Notes: generated by a model from the letters alone, not told the origin. Shown: positions 36,839-45,720, numbered from the stretch's first letter. The stretch: DNA of 64,000 bases from Chlamydiifrater phoenicopteri (GCF_902807005.1 NZ_LR777658.1:992001-1056000), one strand, 5' to 3'. Numbers and translations are program-made.

Positions 36839-38077
36839 ATGAACAGGTTTTTTTTTATTGTCGCCTTTATCTATTCAAGTTTTCTTCTCCCTCAGCTCTC
36901 TTCTGGGGTTGAAGTTGGCTTAGATCGAATTTTTACTGAGGATAATTATCGTAAAGTTATTCAAGGAAAGAGAGTAGGGCTGATATCACATCATGCAGCA
37001 ATCAATAAGGAATGGAAAGATGCTCTGCAAGTGTTTGAAGAGCAAAAAGCGTGTACTGTTAAAGTGTTGATGTCCCCCGAGCATGGATTCTATGGCGCTT
37101 TTTTTGCTGAAACACTAGGAAAAGATCAAAGTGAGGTTGTCAAAAAATATACGCACATATCCTTGTACGGAAAGCCAGAAATTCCTTCTGCTGTTGCAGA
37201 GTTGTGCGATGTTTTGGTTTTTGACATTCAAGATATCGGCGTCCGTTCGTATTCCTTTATTAATGTGTTGCTTAAGGCGGTGCGTGCTTCAGAAAAATAT
37301 CAGATGCCACTGATAGTTTTGGACAGACCGAATCCTCTGGGAGGTAACCTTATTGATGGCCCTTTGCCAACAAAAGGTTTTGTTCCAGATATTCCTTATT
37401 GTCATGGGATGACCTCTGGTGAATTGGCAAAGTTTTTCAAGTCAAAATATGCTCCAGGGAGCAATGTGATAGTGGTCCCTATGAAAGGGTGGAGTCGGTC
37501 TATGAGTTTTCAAGACACGGGATTATCCTGGATACCTACTAGTCCGCAGATTCCTGGGGATAAAACGCCTTTTTTTTATGCCGCTACGGGGATTTTAGGG
37601 CACCTGTCTCTAACGAGTATCGGAGTGGGATATACATTGCCTTTTCAGGTTGTGGGAGCTCCGTGGATAGAGGAGGAGCTTCTTGCTCGAACTTTGAATT
37701 CTCTGAAACTACCAGGGGTTTTCTTTTTTCCTTACCAATACGAGCCTTTCTTTGGAAAATTTAAGATGGAGCTTTGCAGAGGGGTTCTCCTTGTGGTTAC
37801 TGACAAGGAAAAGTTTTTACCATTGGAAACTCAATGCGCTATATTGGGGATTTTAAAACGACTTTATCCTAAAGAATTTGCCGAAGCCATCGCTATTTTC
37901 AATAAAATTCCTTATAGGAAGACTGCTTTATCGAATCTTTTGGGTAGGGAAGATTTTTTTGAAATCTTAGAAAAAGAGACATACGTAATGTGGCCGTTGC
38001 GAAAGTTATGTGCTAGTGGAAGAAAGCAGTTCTTAACTCTTAGAGAACCATTTTTGATCTCAGAATATTCGGATTAG
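36839..38077 (+). CDS. Exported DUF1343-family protein (NamZ-like exo-beta-N-acetylmuramidase family)
   Basis: 412 residues with a Sec signal peptide (FFFIVAFIYSSFLLPQLSSG). Family landmarks include GKRVGLISHHAAINKEW, VLMSPEHGFYGAFF, VLVFDIQDIGVRSYSFI, LDRPNPLGGNLIDGPL and YCHGMTSGELAKFF. Relatives of this family (NamZ) remove N-acetylmuramic acid from peptidoglycan fragments, a plausible task in Chlamydia, which makes and recycles septal peptidoglycan. The activity is inferred from family. Its stop codon lies inside the CIRCE-like repeat at 38074. CT605 family. Confidence 0.82.
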   Translation: MNRFFFIVAFIYSSFLLPQLSSGVEVGLDRIFTEDNYRKVIQGKRVGLISHHAAINKEWKDALQVFEEQKACTVKVLMSPEHGFYGAFFAETLGKDQSEVVKKYTHISLYGKPEIPSAVAELCDVLVFDIQDIGVRSYSFINVLLKAVRASEKYQMPLIVLDRPNPLGGNLIDGPLPTKGFVPDIPYCHGMTSGELAKFFKSKYAPGSNVIVVPMKGWSRSMSFQDTGLSWIPTSPQIPGDKTPFFYAATGILGHLSLTSIGVGYTLPFQVVGAPWIEEELLARTLNSLKLPGVFFFPYQYEPFFGKFKMELCRGVLLVVTDKEKFLPLETQCAILGILKRLYPKEFAEAIAIFNKIPYRKTALSNLLGREDFFEILEKETYVMWPLRKLCASGRKQFLTLREPFLISEYSD

Positions 38078-38100
38078 CATTGACGTTTGTTGTGTGCTAA
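38074..38100. promoter_or_regulatory. CIRCE-like inverted repeat (candidate HrcA operator) upstream of groEL2
   Basis: TTAGCATTG (38074-38082), a 9-nt spacer, then GTGTGCTAA (38092-38100). The canonical CIRCE is TTAGCACTC-N9-GAGTGCTAA: the left arm matches 7/9, the right arm 8/9, and the spacer length is exact. It lies ~170 nt before the groEL2 ATG and overlaps the stop codon of the preceding gene. Outer hexamers are perfectly symmetric. Confidence 0.5.
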
Positions 38101-38164
38101 AAAGCCTTCTGAATGGTTTGACAGGAATGTTTTTTGTTTTTAAGATGTCGATCTTTATTGTTCA

Positions 38165-38199
38165 CTCAAGACTTGGGTTAGCTTCATCCCAAGGTTGAG
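38165..38199 (+). other. Long hairpin in the groEL2 upstream region
   Basis: CTCAA (38165-38169) and CTTGGG (38172-38177) pair with CCCAAG (38188-38193) and TTGAG (38195-38199), with a small internal loop and a 10-nt apical loop. It is located between the CIRCE-like repeat and groEL2. It could be a 5' UTR structure or a terminator of the upstream gene, although no T-run follows at once. Confidence 0.45.
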
Positions 38200-38271
38200 G
38201 GACTTATCGCTAGCGTCTCGTCGATGTTAGTTTAAAGCGTTTTTCTAAGAATTGTGTGGTAGGGATTATCA

Positions 38272-39912
38272 ATGACTAAAGTTTTTAATGATCGATTTGA
38301 AGGATTAAAAGCCGTTTCCAAAGGTGTACAGGCTTTAGCTAGGGCGGTCTCTGCCACTTTGGGTCCTAAAGGAAGAAATGTTATTCTAAAGAAACCTGCT
38401 TCCGGCCCCGTTTCAACTAAAGATGGAGCCACAGTTACAAAAGAGGTGGAACTAGAAGACCCTTTTGAAAATATGGGCGTCAAATTACTGAGAGAAGCCT
38501 CTATTAAAACTGCTGATGAAGTCGGAGATGGCTCTTCGACCTCTGTTGTCCTTGCTGCTAAGATTTTTCAGGAGGGTATGAAAGGGATTGCTTCTGGGAT
38601 GGATGTAAGGAAAATTATTCAAGGGATATCTCTAGGAGCAAAAAAGATCGACGAAGCTTTAACAGCTATGGCTACTCCTATAAAAAAAGATGAGGAAGTG
38701 TTACAAATTGCCTCGGTGTCTGCCAGTAATGATCCCGCTATAGGAAATATTATTGCTGAGGCAATGAAAAGAGTCGGTAATGATGGAATGATCACTATCG
38801 CAGAAGGTAGAGGTGTCGACACTGTTTTAGAAGTTGTTGAAGGTATGAGTTTTGATCAGGGATACGCGTCTCCTTATTTCGTTACCTCTCCAGAGACTAT
38901 GACGGTAGAGTTGGAGTACGCTTACGTGGGCATTCTCGATCATAAGCTATCTTCTGTGAGCAAACCGTTGATTTCTTTTCTTGAGAAAGTGGTTGCTGAA
39001 AGTAAGTCTCCTTTAGTTTTGATAGCAGAGGATTTTGATGATCAAGTGTTGACCACTTTGGTTGTGAATAAGTTAAAGGGAGGGTTTCCCGTCTGTGCTG
39101 TTAAGGCTCCAAATTTTGGAGATCGGAGGAAAGCTGTTCTCTCAGACATAGCGTTGTTGTCTGGAGCTACGGTTATATCCAGTGAAGTAGGGCTATCTCT
39201 AGATAAGGTAGGAACAGAAGTTCTTGGTAAGGTAAAAAAGATTTCTGTAGCAAAAGACAAAACTGTTCTTATCGGGGGATGTGGATCTCCCGCGCTTATT
39301 GATGAAAGGGTGCGCCTGTTAAAAGGAGAGATAAGGGCTTGTGAATCCGATTATGAAAGGTCGTTTTTGGAGGAGCGGCTAGCAAAGTTGAGCGGAGGTG
39401 TAGCAGTAATTAAGTTAGGTGCTATTACTGAGGCGGAGCTTAAGGAAAAGAAATATCGAGTAGAAGATGCTCTGCACGCTACAAAGGCAGCGGTTTCTGA
39501 AGGTATAGTTCCTGGCGGCGGGGTAGCTTTAGCCAAGAGTTCCCTTGTATTGGAGGGGATTAATGGGAAGTGTTGCGACGAGAATTTTGGTTTAGCAACG
39601 ATGTGTAAAGCAGCAAAGGCTCCGTTATTGGCGATAGCTTCCAATTGCGGCCGGGAGGGAGAAGTTGTTCTAGAGCAAGTATTGGCTCAAAAAGATAAAA
39701 ACTTCGGATACAACGGACTAACGGATGCTGTAGAGGATTTAGTCGCTTCCGGAGTTTTGGATCCTGTATTAGTTACTCGATCTGCGTTAAAGAATGCAGT
39801 TTCTATGGCGTCGATGCTGTTATCTAGCGCGTACTTCATAGCAGATAAGCCTTCGAAAAAGAATTCTTCAGGAACAACCTTTTCTGGTGGAAGCGGTTTC
39901 CCGGGGATGTAA
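38272..39912 (+). CDS. groEL2: GroEL2, divergent chaperonin paralogue
   Basis: 546 residues, full Hsp60 length. ATP-site elements are kept: SATLGPKGRNVILKKP, STKDGATVTKEVELEDPFEN with Asp, and DEVGDGSSTSVVLAAK, where GDGTTT is altered to GDGSST. The hydrolytic Asp is kept in VEDALHATKAAVSEG, and the nucleotide-binding loop GIVPGGGVALAKSS is present. The C terminus ends GGSGFPGM rather than a full GGM repeat. Substrate-binding helices are clearly diverged. No groES is adjacent. In C. trachomatis this paralogue (CT604) is distinct from the essential GroEL1. Confidence 0.93.
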   Translation: MTKVFNDRFEGLKAVSKGVQALARAVSATLGPKGRNVILKKPASGPVSTKDGATVTKEVELEDPFENMGVKLLREASIKTADEVGDGSSTSVVLAAKIFQEGMKGIASGMDVRKIIQGISLGAKKIDEALTAMATPIKKDEEVLQIASVSASNDPAIGNIIAEAMKRVGNDGMITIAEGRGVDTVLEVVEGMSFDQGYASPYFVTSPETMTVELEYAYVGILDHKLSSVSKPLISFLEKVVAESKSPLVLIAEDFDDQVLTTLVVNKLKGGFPVCAVKAPNFGDRRKAVLSDIALLSGATVISSEVGLSLDKVGTEVLGKVKKISVAKDKTVLIGGCGSPALIDERVRLLKGEIRACESDYERSFLEERLAKLSGGVAVIKLGAITEAELKEKKYRVEDALHATKAAVSEGIVPGGGVALAKSSLVLEGINGKCCDENFGLATMCKAAKAPLLAIASNCGREGEVVLEQVLAQKDKNFGYNGLTDAVEDLVASGVLDPVLVTRSALKNAVSMASMLLSSAYFIADKPSKKNSSGTTFSGGSGFPGM

Positions 39913-40016
39913 TTAGATTTTTGATTGCTTGGCTTTTCAGAAATCGTTTTGTATTGTCTCAGAGGAAACAGCTTGATCATATGTGTTTTCTCGGATACAC
40001 TGCTCTCGTCGATTAT

Positions 40017-40090
40017 GCACTGGTAGCTCAGCTGGATAGAGTACCTGGCTACGAACCAGGCGGTCAGAGGTTCGAATCCTCTCCAGTGCG
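40017..40090 (+). tRNA. tRNA-Arg (ACG anticodon)
   Basis: A 74-nt cloverleaf: acceptor GCACTGG/CCAGTGC, anticodon loop CTACGAA on the stem CCTGG/CCAGG, and T loop TTCGAAT. No encoded CCA. It ends 19 nt before the ahpC start codon on the same strand. Confidence 0.96.
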
Positions 40091-40109
40091 TAGATAAGGA
40101 GGTATAGAA

Positions 40110-40697
40110 ATGAAGTCTTTAGTAGGAAATGAGGCCCCCTCTTTCATAGCCAAGGCTGTGGTTGATGGAGAGGTTAAAACTATTTCTTTAGAGTCTTACA
40201 GAGGGAAGAACGTCGTTCTTTTTTTCTACCCCAAAGACTTTACCTTCGTTTGCCCCACAGAATTACACGCTTTTCAGGATGCTCTTCCTGCGTTTGAAGA
40301 GAGAAATTCTGTAGTCTTGGGGTGCTCCGTAGATGATGAAGAAACGCACAAACGCTGGCTTGCTACTCCCAAAAAAGAAGGTGGAATCATAGGAATTTCT
40401 TATCCCTTAATTTCTGATGTCAGCAGAGAGATTTCTCAGAAGTATGGCGTTCTTCACGAACAGGAAAACTTGTCTTATCGAGGACTGTTCTTGATTGATA
40501 AGGCTGGAGTTATTCGACACGCAGTCATTAATGACCTTCCTTTGGGACGTTCTGTTGACGAAGAGCTTCGTGTGTTAGATGCATTGCTTTTCTTCGAACA
40601 AAACGGAATGGTTTGCCCAGCCAACTGGAAGCAAGGAAGTAAGGCAATGGTTCCCAATGATGAGGGGCTTAAAGAATACTTCAGCACTATTGATTAG
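40110..40697 (+). CDS. ahpC: 2-Cys peroxiredoxin (AhpC/Tsa family)
   Basis: 195 residues. The peroxidatic cysteine lies in FYPKDFTFVCPTELHAFQDA, and the resolving cysteine in NGMVCPANWKQGSKAM. It reduces H2O2 and organic peroxides, using electrons from thioredoxin. A perfect AAGGAGGT Shine-Dalgarno lies just upstream (40096-40103), immediately after the tRNA-Arg gene. The two are probably transcribed together, and the ahpC message freed by tRNA processing. CT603 family. Confidence 0.95.
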   Translation: MKSLVGNEAPSFIAKAVVDGEVKTISLESYRGKNVVLFFYPKDFTFVCPTELHAFQDALPAFEERNSVVLGCSVDDEETHKRWLATPKKEGGIIGISYPLISDVSREISQKYGVLHEQENLSYRGLFLIDKAGVIRHAVINDLPLGRSVDEELRVLDALLFFEQNGMVCPANWKQGSKAMVPNDEGLKEYFSTID

Positions 40698-41071
40698 AAG
40701 GTGAAAAGATCATAGAGGTCTTTTTCTGAAAATAAAAGCAAACTGCTATATCTTTTACACGTTGAGCAGAGAGCCTCTATGATATTGTCATCCCCAACTC
40801 CCGGAAGAGCTATAGCGATTATGTTTTTTATTGAGTTTTGCGTATTTAGGAAGTGTATTCCGTAAAAGTAGTGCTCTATGGAGTAGCCTTCCTCTTTCAC
40901 TCGAAAATATACAACGCTATAGTTGTACATCAAAGTTTTGATAGCCAAAGAAATCCCACAACTATTAGAATGCCCCAGGTGGGTACAGAGATCCATGGGT
41001 GTGTGGCACAGGTACGCAGCATCAAAGCATCCCTTTCCTGCTTCGCCAAACAACGCTACAGTTGGTCGCAT
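40694..41071 (-). CDS. Conserved hypothetical protein (CT602 family)
   Basis: 125 residues, Cys- and His-rich for its size (FGEAGKGCFDAAYLCHTPMD, LCTHLGHSNSCG). It is soluble-looking, with no signal peptide or clear membrane segment. It converges on ahpC with a 4-nt overlap. The Cys/His spacing is not a standard zinc-finger pattern I can name. Position next to ahpC matches other Chlamydia. Function unknown. Confidence 0.6.
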   Translation of the reverse strand: MRPTVALFGEAGKGCFDAAYLCHTPMDLCTHLGHSNSCGISLAIKTLMYNYSVVYFRVKEEGYSIEHYFYGIHFLNTQNSIKNIIAIALPGVGDDNIIEALCSTCKRYSSLLLFSEKDLYDLFTF

Positions 41072-41134
41072 CTGGAGTTTAGTTGGTGATTTTTCCTCTA
41101 ATTTCGGATCTTACAAGAGCGTTTTATTATTAGC

Positions 41135-41154
41135 CATCGAATAATAGTTCGATG
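41135..41154. terminator. Hairpin downstream of the Tol-Pal operon
   Basis: Perfect 7-bp inverted repeat CATCGAA/TTCGATG with a TAATAG loop, 9 nt beyond the LysM gene stop on the minus strand. No long T-run follows, so termination is likely but not assured. Confidence 0.45.
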
Positions 41155-41162
41155 TAGTGGGA

Positions 41163-41807
41163 CTATTTGTCTTTTTTTTCAGAAGTTAAACAAAGTCTTT
41201 GGCCCGCATAGATATCATCGGAATTAAGTTTATTGATTTTTTTTAGTTCTTTAGGAGAAATCTGAAATTTTTTTGATATGGTCCATAGGCTGTCCCCTTT
41301 TTGGACGGTGTAAAATTTCTTGGAACTCTCGCAAATAATTTCAGGATATTCTCCCGGTTGAGATCCATCTATCAAAGACGCTAGTGAGCGTCGAAGTAGC
41401 TTCATATCCTTCAGTAAAAGTTCATGATTCTCGCCTAAAGCTTTGAGTTTTTCGTAAAGACAGGTTTGAGTTTCTTTTAAAGAGGAAGCTAATGCTGTTA
41501 GAGAAGTTTTTATTTTCTTTTGCTCTGATTCTAAACTTGCAATTTTGGGTTGCAAAGCATTCTTATCCTTCAGTAAGGCGGAAGAGATTTTGGTTTCCAT
41601 TTCATCTAAGCGATCGGAAAGAAGAGCTAATTCAGCCTCATGGTGAGAAAACTTAAGCTCTAGCTCTTCTAGTTCAGCTTCCAGCAATTGAGAGATGGGA
41701 ATCTTTTTCTGCTCTTTCGCAAAAGCAGACTCTAAAGACCCTATGACAAGGCAGACCATTATGGTCTTCAGGATGTTATTAACCCACATGGATTTTGAAC
41801 TCCGCAC
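41163..41807 (-). CDS. Exported coiled-coil protein with C-terminal LysM domain (CT601 family)
   Basis: 214 residues. Signal peptide (MWVNNILKTIMVCLVIGSLE, cleavage near SAFAKE; Met at 41789 is the likelier start). A long coiled coil of about 110 residues (LLEAELEELELKFSHHEAEL, LKDKNALQPKIASLESEQKK) leads to a LysM domain (FYTVQKGDSLWTISKKFQIS, NKLNSDDIYAGQRL), which binds N-acetylglucosamine polymers. It occupies the place of YbgF/CpoB in the Tol-Pal operon but has LysM instead of TPR repeats. It probably links envelope constriction to septal peptidoglycan. Confidence 0.78.
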   Translation of the reverse strand: MRSSKSMWVNNILKTIMVCLVIGSLESAFAKEQKKIPISQLLEAELEELELKFSHHEAELALLSDRLDEMETKISSALLKDKNALQPKIASLESEQKKIKTSLTALASSLKETQTCLYEKLKALGENHELLLKDMKLLRRSLASLIDGSQPGEYPEIICESSKKFYTVQKGDSLWTISKKFQISPKELKKINKLNSDDIYAGQRLCLTSEKKDK

Positions 41808-42354
41808 GACGGTTTTGTTGCCAGGCCAACTCGTTATGTCCGGGATGGACGGGATGCTCTTTGCCGTAAGAAACTGTCAATAAACGATTGGCTGGAACCC
41901 CTTGTTTAATAAGGTATTCCTTTACAGCATTAGCTCTTCGAGAGCCTAAGGATAAGTTGTAGGCAGCAGCTCCGCGCTCGTCAGTATGACCTTCTATGAA
42001 TAGCGTTGTTTTAGAATTTTTCTTCAGGTATTGAACTAAGCTTTGCAAAATAGCTAAATTATTTTCTCCTTTAATTGTGTAACTATCTGTCGCGAAAGTG
42101 ACGTTTCTAAAAGCATTTGTAGTTTTGGGCGCTTGTTTGTAGAGCTGTTCTTCCTTAACATCATAATCGCCAACTTTTCCTTGAGTGAGGTCCTCTTCTT
42201 CGTAAAAAGGAACAAAAGCAAATTGGGATTGATGTCCCTTACGTAAGAGCCCGTGACATCCTCCGCAACAGTTGTCTTGCCACACGGGCATTCCACAAGA
42301 GGAGAGAAAAAGACTGGTAATTAGTAAGCTAAAAAATAAGCGGTATATTTTCAT
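41779..42354 (-). CDS. pal: Pal, peptidoglycan-associated lipoprotein
   Basis: 191 residues. The lipobox LFLSSCG makes it an outer-membrane lipoprotein. The C-terminal OmpA-like peptidoglycan-binding domain is complete: TLFIEGHTDERGAAAYNLSL, GSRRANAVKEYLIKQGVPAN and VSYGKEHPVHPGHNELAWQQ with the NRRAEFKI ending. ATGA overlap with tolB shows coupled translation. CT600 family. Confidence 0.94.
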   Translation of the reverse strand: MKIYRLFFSLLITSLFLSSCGMPVWQDNCCGGCHGLLRKGHQSQFAFVPFYEEEDLTQGKVGDYDVKEEQLYKQAPKTTNAFRNVTFATDSYTIKGENNLAILQSLVQYLKKNSKTTLFIEGHTDERGAAAYNLSLGSRRANAVKEYLIKQGVPANRLLTVSYGKEHPVHPGHNELAWQQNRRAEFKIHVG

Positions 42355-43685
42355 AATAATCTCTTTGGTTGACTCGCAAAAGCTCCCCAGGAAGGAAAGC
42401 GCTTCTCCCCTGGACCCGAAGTAATTTTAGTTGTTTTTTTAGTAAAAATGCTAAGTAAATAGATATCAGATTTATCTGAGGATCCGGAACTGAAGACCAA
42501 ATGCCAATCATCCTTGGCCCAAGAAGGATTTTCTTTGTTCTCCGGGGAAAAAGTGAGCTGTAGATCTTCTTTTGTCGCCAGATCATGAACAAATATTTGA
42601 CGAAAGCCCTTGACTACAGCACAAAAGGCTACAAACCGCCCATTATTGGACCACGAAGGACAACTACAGTTGCGATAACGTTTAGTGAGTAAATAGGGGG
42701 CCCCAATTTCCGGTTCTATAGGCATGATATAAATTCTAGGAGAGCCGTCCTTATTGGAAACAAATAATATCTTTGTTCCATCTGGACTAAAGGTAGGATT
42801 TCCTTGTGTTCCAAAAGATGCATTCAATAAGGGAAAAGGTTTGCCTAAAGTTCCAGATGCTAGAGAAAAAGGCTGTAAAAAGATGTCCGGATTGCCATTG
42901 ATGTCTGAGACAAAAACTAGTTTGTTTTTATGACAAGAAATATCAGGCATTAACTGATTCCCCCGCAGAGATATTACGCGTTGTCCTTGGAGTTTATCAA
43001 AGGTGTTGATGAAAATCTTTGGAACGCCAGTCTTATAGGAAACATAGAGGTAGGGATAAAATTTTGAGGTAGAACGGATAAATCTGGGAGTTACAGAAAG
43101 GGACTTTTCCTCCGTCCTTTGGGCCAAGTTAGCCCCATCATAATCTATTGTCCATAACTCGCCCTGTTTCAAAGATTCTTCATTTTGTTGATGAGAGGTG
43201 CTTAATGTGAAAAGGATAACTCCAGAACAAATGCCAGGAACGCCCGTGAGAGCTTCGTGAACATTATCCGCCAAGAGATGAATTTTTTTTCGATCTTCAG
43301 CAAGAATTCCAGAAAGTAATTGAGGAGGCAGTTTGAGATTTTCTCTACCTTCCCCAGAAAAGCAACAAGATGCTGAGAGCTCTGGATAACGAATCTTTAA
43401 TGATACGCGTAGAGGGGTTGTCGCTGCATCAGTCTTAGTAGAAATGGGCGTCAGCCGGTCTCCTGCGGCGAGATCTTTTTTAAAGATTTCGAATAATTGA
43501 TCGGAATAATTACGTTTTTCTTGCGCCTGAAGTTGAGACGCCGAAAAGTCTAAAGAAACGCTCACAGGAACAGAGCGAGCCTCGGTTCTTACCGAAACTT
43601 CCAGCTCTTTGGCGAGGGAAGGCTGGGAAGAAAGGATTGGCAGCAGGCAGGTGATTATGAAAGAAAATCGACTTCTCATACACAC
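42351..43685 (-). CDS. tolB: TolB, periplasmic beta-propeller of the Tol-Pal system
   Basis: 444 residues with signal peptide (RFSFIITCLLPILSSQPSLA). The C-terminal two thirds contains TolB/WD40-like blades (LMPDISCHKNKLVFVSDING, PTFSPDGTKILFVSNKDGSP, CPSWSNNGRFVAFCAVVKG, NPSWAKDDWHLVFSSGS). TolB bridges TolA and Pal. An ATG two codons inside is an alternative start. Overlaps pal by 4 nt. CT599 family. Confidence 0.92.
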   Translation of the reverse strand: MCMRSRFSFIITCLLPILSSQPSLAKELEVSVRTEARSVPVSVSLDFSASQLQAQEKRNYSDQLFEIFKKDLAAGDRLTPISTKTDAATTPLRVSLKIRYPELSASCCFSGEGRENLKLPPQLLSGILAEDRKKIHLLADNVHEALTGVPGICSGVILFTLSTSHQQNEESLKQGELWTIDYDGANLAQRTEEKSLSVTPRFIRSTSKFYPYLYVSYKTGVPKIFINTFDKLQGQRVISLRGNQLMPDISCHKNKLVFVSDINGNPDIFLQPFSLASGTLGKPFPLLNASFGTQGNPTFSPDGTKILFVSNKDGSPRIYIMPIEPEIGAPYLLTKRYRNCSCPSWSNNGRFVAFCAVVKGFRQIFVHDLATKEDLQLTFSPENKENPSWAKDDWHLVFSSGSSDKSDIYLLSIFTKKTTKITSGPGEKRFPSWGAFASQPKRLL

Positions 43686-43710
43686 TGGATAGCAAAAAGC
43701 CTCAGAATAA

Positions 43711-44610
43711 TCAAGGCTCTCCCACGAGTTTAATATGGAGAGAGATATTTTTCGAGTTTTTGTGTTTTTTTACAAAGTCCTCAAAAGAAATTTCATGGAT
43801 TTTTGACAAAACGTATTGTTTGTTAAGTTCTGTTTCAGATTCATATACGGAGCAATTTAATAATTCGCCCTTTGGCGAAATAGAGAGCTGCATGCGCAAT
43901 ATTCCAGGTAAAGGCAATACTAAGTGCTTGCGTAAAAGTTGAGTCAATGTTTCAGGATTCAGTTCGCCAAATTCTTCCGAAGGATCGCCAGAAGAAACGA
44001 AAATAGCTGTTTTTCTTAGTACCGGGTCATGGAGGCGTTTGTTATCAGCTTCCAATCTCCTTGTCATTTCATTGGCCATTTTTGCTAGTTCTCGAAGCTT
44101 TTCATTTCTTTGGTTGTCTAGGAGAGCTTTTTTGTTCTGTTGTGGTAAAGGAACCTCTTTTGTGTTTGAGGCTGTCTTTGTTGATGAAGGAAGAGGCTTA
44201 TCTTTTACATTTTTGGTTTCCTTAGGGAGGGTTGAAGGGGTTTTTGATGGGAGGGCTTTATCTGGCGAATTTTTCTCTTGAAGGAGCGGTTTAGTGTCGG
44301 AGAAAGTTTTTGGGGAGGTCGGCTCTTTAAAAGTAGTCTTTTCTTGGGCGTGAGGAGTTTTTTGTATAGGATGTTTTTCTTCAAGGGGGGTGGATTGTGT
44401 CGCTGATTTCGGTAGAGCAGAAGGAGAGACAGAATTGTTTTTCCGTAGCTCTGAGGGAGAGCTCCTTTCTGTAAAGGTTCCTACAAAATGCTCTCGTAGT
44501 TTTATAGGCGGACGTTTGGGTTCCGTGACGTTCATAGACAATAATGCGATGAAGATAAGATGGAGCCCTAACGAAAGAAATGCTTTGCCGAAAGGAATTT
44601 TTTTGTTCAC
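43711..44610 (-). CDS. TolA-like energy-coupling protein
   Basis: 299 residues. N-terminal membrane anchor (AFLSLGLHLIFIALLSMNV), a long Lys/Pro/Ser/Thr-rich extended region (residues ~30-175), and a C-terminal globular domain resembling TolA/TonB C termini (LTQLLRKHLVLPLPGILRMQ, LSISPKGELLNCSVYES). Its place between exbD and tolB supports the TolA role of carrying proton-motive-force energy across the periplasm to TolB and Pal. The start overlaps exbD by 4 nt. CT598 family. Confidence 0.78.
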   Translation of the reverse strand: MNKKIPFGKAFLSLGLHLIFIALLSMNVTEPKRPPIKLREHFVGTFTERSSPSELRKNNSVSPSALPKSATQSTPLEEKHPIQKTPHAQEKTTFKEPTSPKTFSDTKPLLQEKNSPDKALPSKTPSTLPKETKNVKDKPLPSSTKTASNTKEVPLPQQNKKALLDNQRNEKLRELAKMANEMTRRLEADNKRLHDPVLRKTAIFVSSGDPSEEFGELNPETLTQLLRKHLVLPLPGILRMQLSISPKGELLNCSVYESETELNKQYVLSKIHEISFEDFVKKHKNSKNISLHIKLVGEP

Positions 44611-45020
44611 GAGTTCCTCAAAGCTACGTGGAGATCTTTAAATCCGACAGCCTCTACCTGATCTTTGATTTTTCTGTAGGTTCCAAAGGAGGCTTTCTCA
44701 TCATGTAAAAGAAGAGGAATAGCGAGAGGGTGTTGTTGCTTTAAGCTCTTTAATTTCAATGACAGAGAATGTATGTCCGCTGGTTGATCATTTACGGTGA
44801 CGGCTCCTTCTGCAGAGACTCGTAAGATGATCTCCGGGAGCTTTTGCTCTGGAGTTGAAGTGTTCTTTGTTGTCGAAGGGCTCAGAGCTATGGAGTCCAG
44901 TCGGATAAAAGGGACAGAAACCATAAAAGTCATTAAAATCACAAAGACGACATCTATCAATGGCGTAAGGTCGACAGAAGGTTCTTTGTCCTCTTTAGAA
45001 GTGAATAGGAACCGTTTCAT
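44607..45020 (-). CDS. exbD: ExbD/TolR-type membrane protein
   Basis: 137 residues. The single membrane helix contains the essential Asp: SVDLTPLIDVVFVILMTFMV, followed by a small periplasmic domain. With ExbB/TolQ it forms the proton-driven motor. It follows exbB by 7 nt and overlaps the tolA-like gene by 4 nt. CT597 family. Confidence 0.92.
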   Translation of the reverse strand: MKRFLFTSKEDKEPSVDLTPLIDVVFVILMTFMVSVPFIRLDSIALSPSTTKNTSTPEQKLPEIILRVSAEGAVTVNDQPADIHSLSLKLKSLKQQHPLAIPLLLHDEKASFGTYRKIKDQVEAVGFKDLHVALRNS

Positions 45021-45027
45021 AAGCTTT

Positions 45028-45720
45028 TTACAAAGTGTTTTGCCTGTATTTCACTGAGATGGCGTTTAGGAGCAGATAAGCAGTCTGCTCTATTTCTAGA
45101 GTTAGAGCGTTTTCCTGTGCTTTCAAGTAATTGTAAGTCACTAGAGATGGTGCGGCGACAAGCAGACCAGCCACTGTCGTTCCCAAAGCAGTAGCTATTC
45201 CAGCCATTAGCGTTTCTCCTCCAGAGCTTCCTATGCTGGAAAAGGCCTCTAGAATGCCCCAAACCGTTCCCAAAAGGCCCAGGAAAGGAGCAACGCTAAT
45301 AGCTGTTGCCGGGATGAAGTTGTTTTTCCCCAGTAAGGAGCGATATTTAGGCATGACTACGCCAAAGAGATTTTCTAAGGAGAGGATATCTTCGCTAGAA
45401 AGAACAGGCCCTTTGTCAGGAGATACTGCCCGATTTTTATCTAGTAATTCCAGGGTCCCCCTTTTCAAAGTATAGTAAAGATCAGCAAAAGGGCTAACTT
45501 CTGGATGAATATCTAGAGAAAGGGGCGTATTCCTGTTTTTTATTAAAAATTCTTTAAGGCTTTTTCCTGAGCGACGAAAATTTTGCTGCACGGTGATCTT
45601 TTGTTGTAGAATTATCCAGGTGAAGATGGAGATTAACAGCAGTAGTAAAAATATAGCTTTCCCGAAGAAGCCAGCCTCTTTATAAGCGTAAAAAACGGGG
45701 TTTTGGGCCAAAAGTATCAT
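45028..45720 (-). CDS. exbB: ExbB/TolQ-type proton channel protein
   Basis: 230 residues with three hydrophobic regions: AIFLLLLLISIFTWIIL near the N terminus, then AISVAPFLGLLGTVWGILEA and GIATALGTTVAGLLVAAPSL, the conserved MotA/TolQ/ExbB pore segments. First gene of the six-gene Tol-Pal operon exbB-exbD-tolA-tolB-pal-lysM. Its promoter should lie in the 205-bp divergent gap shared with dsbD. CT596 family. Confidence 0.93.
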   Translation of the reverse strand: MILLAQNPVFYAYKEAGFFGKAIFLLLLLISIFTWIILQQKITVQQNFRRSGKSLKEFLIKNRNTPLSLDIHPEVSPFADLYYTLKRGTLELLDKNRAVSPDKGPVLSSEDILSLENLFGVVMPKYRSLLGKNNFIPATAISVAPFLGLLGTVWGILEAFSSIGSSGGETLMAGIATALGTTVAGLLVAAPSLVTYNYLKAQENALTLEIEQTAYLLLNAISVKYRQNTL

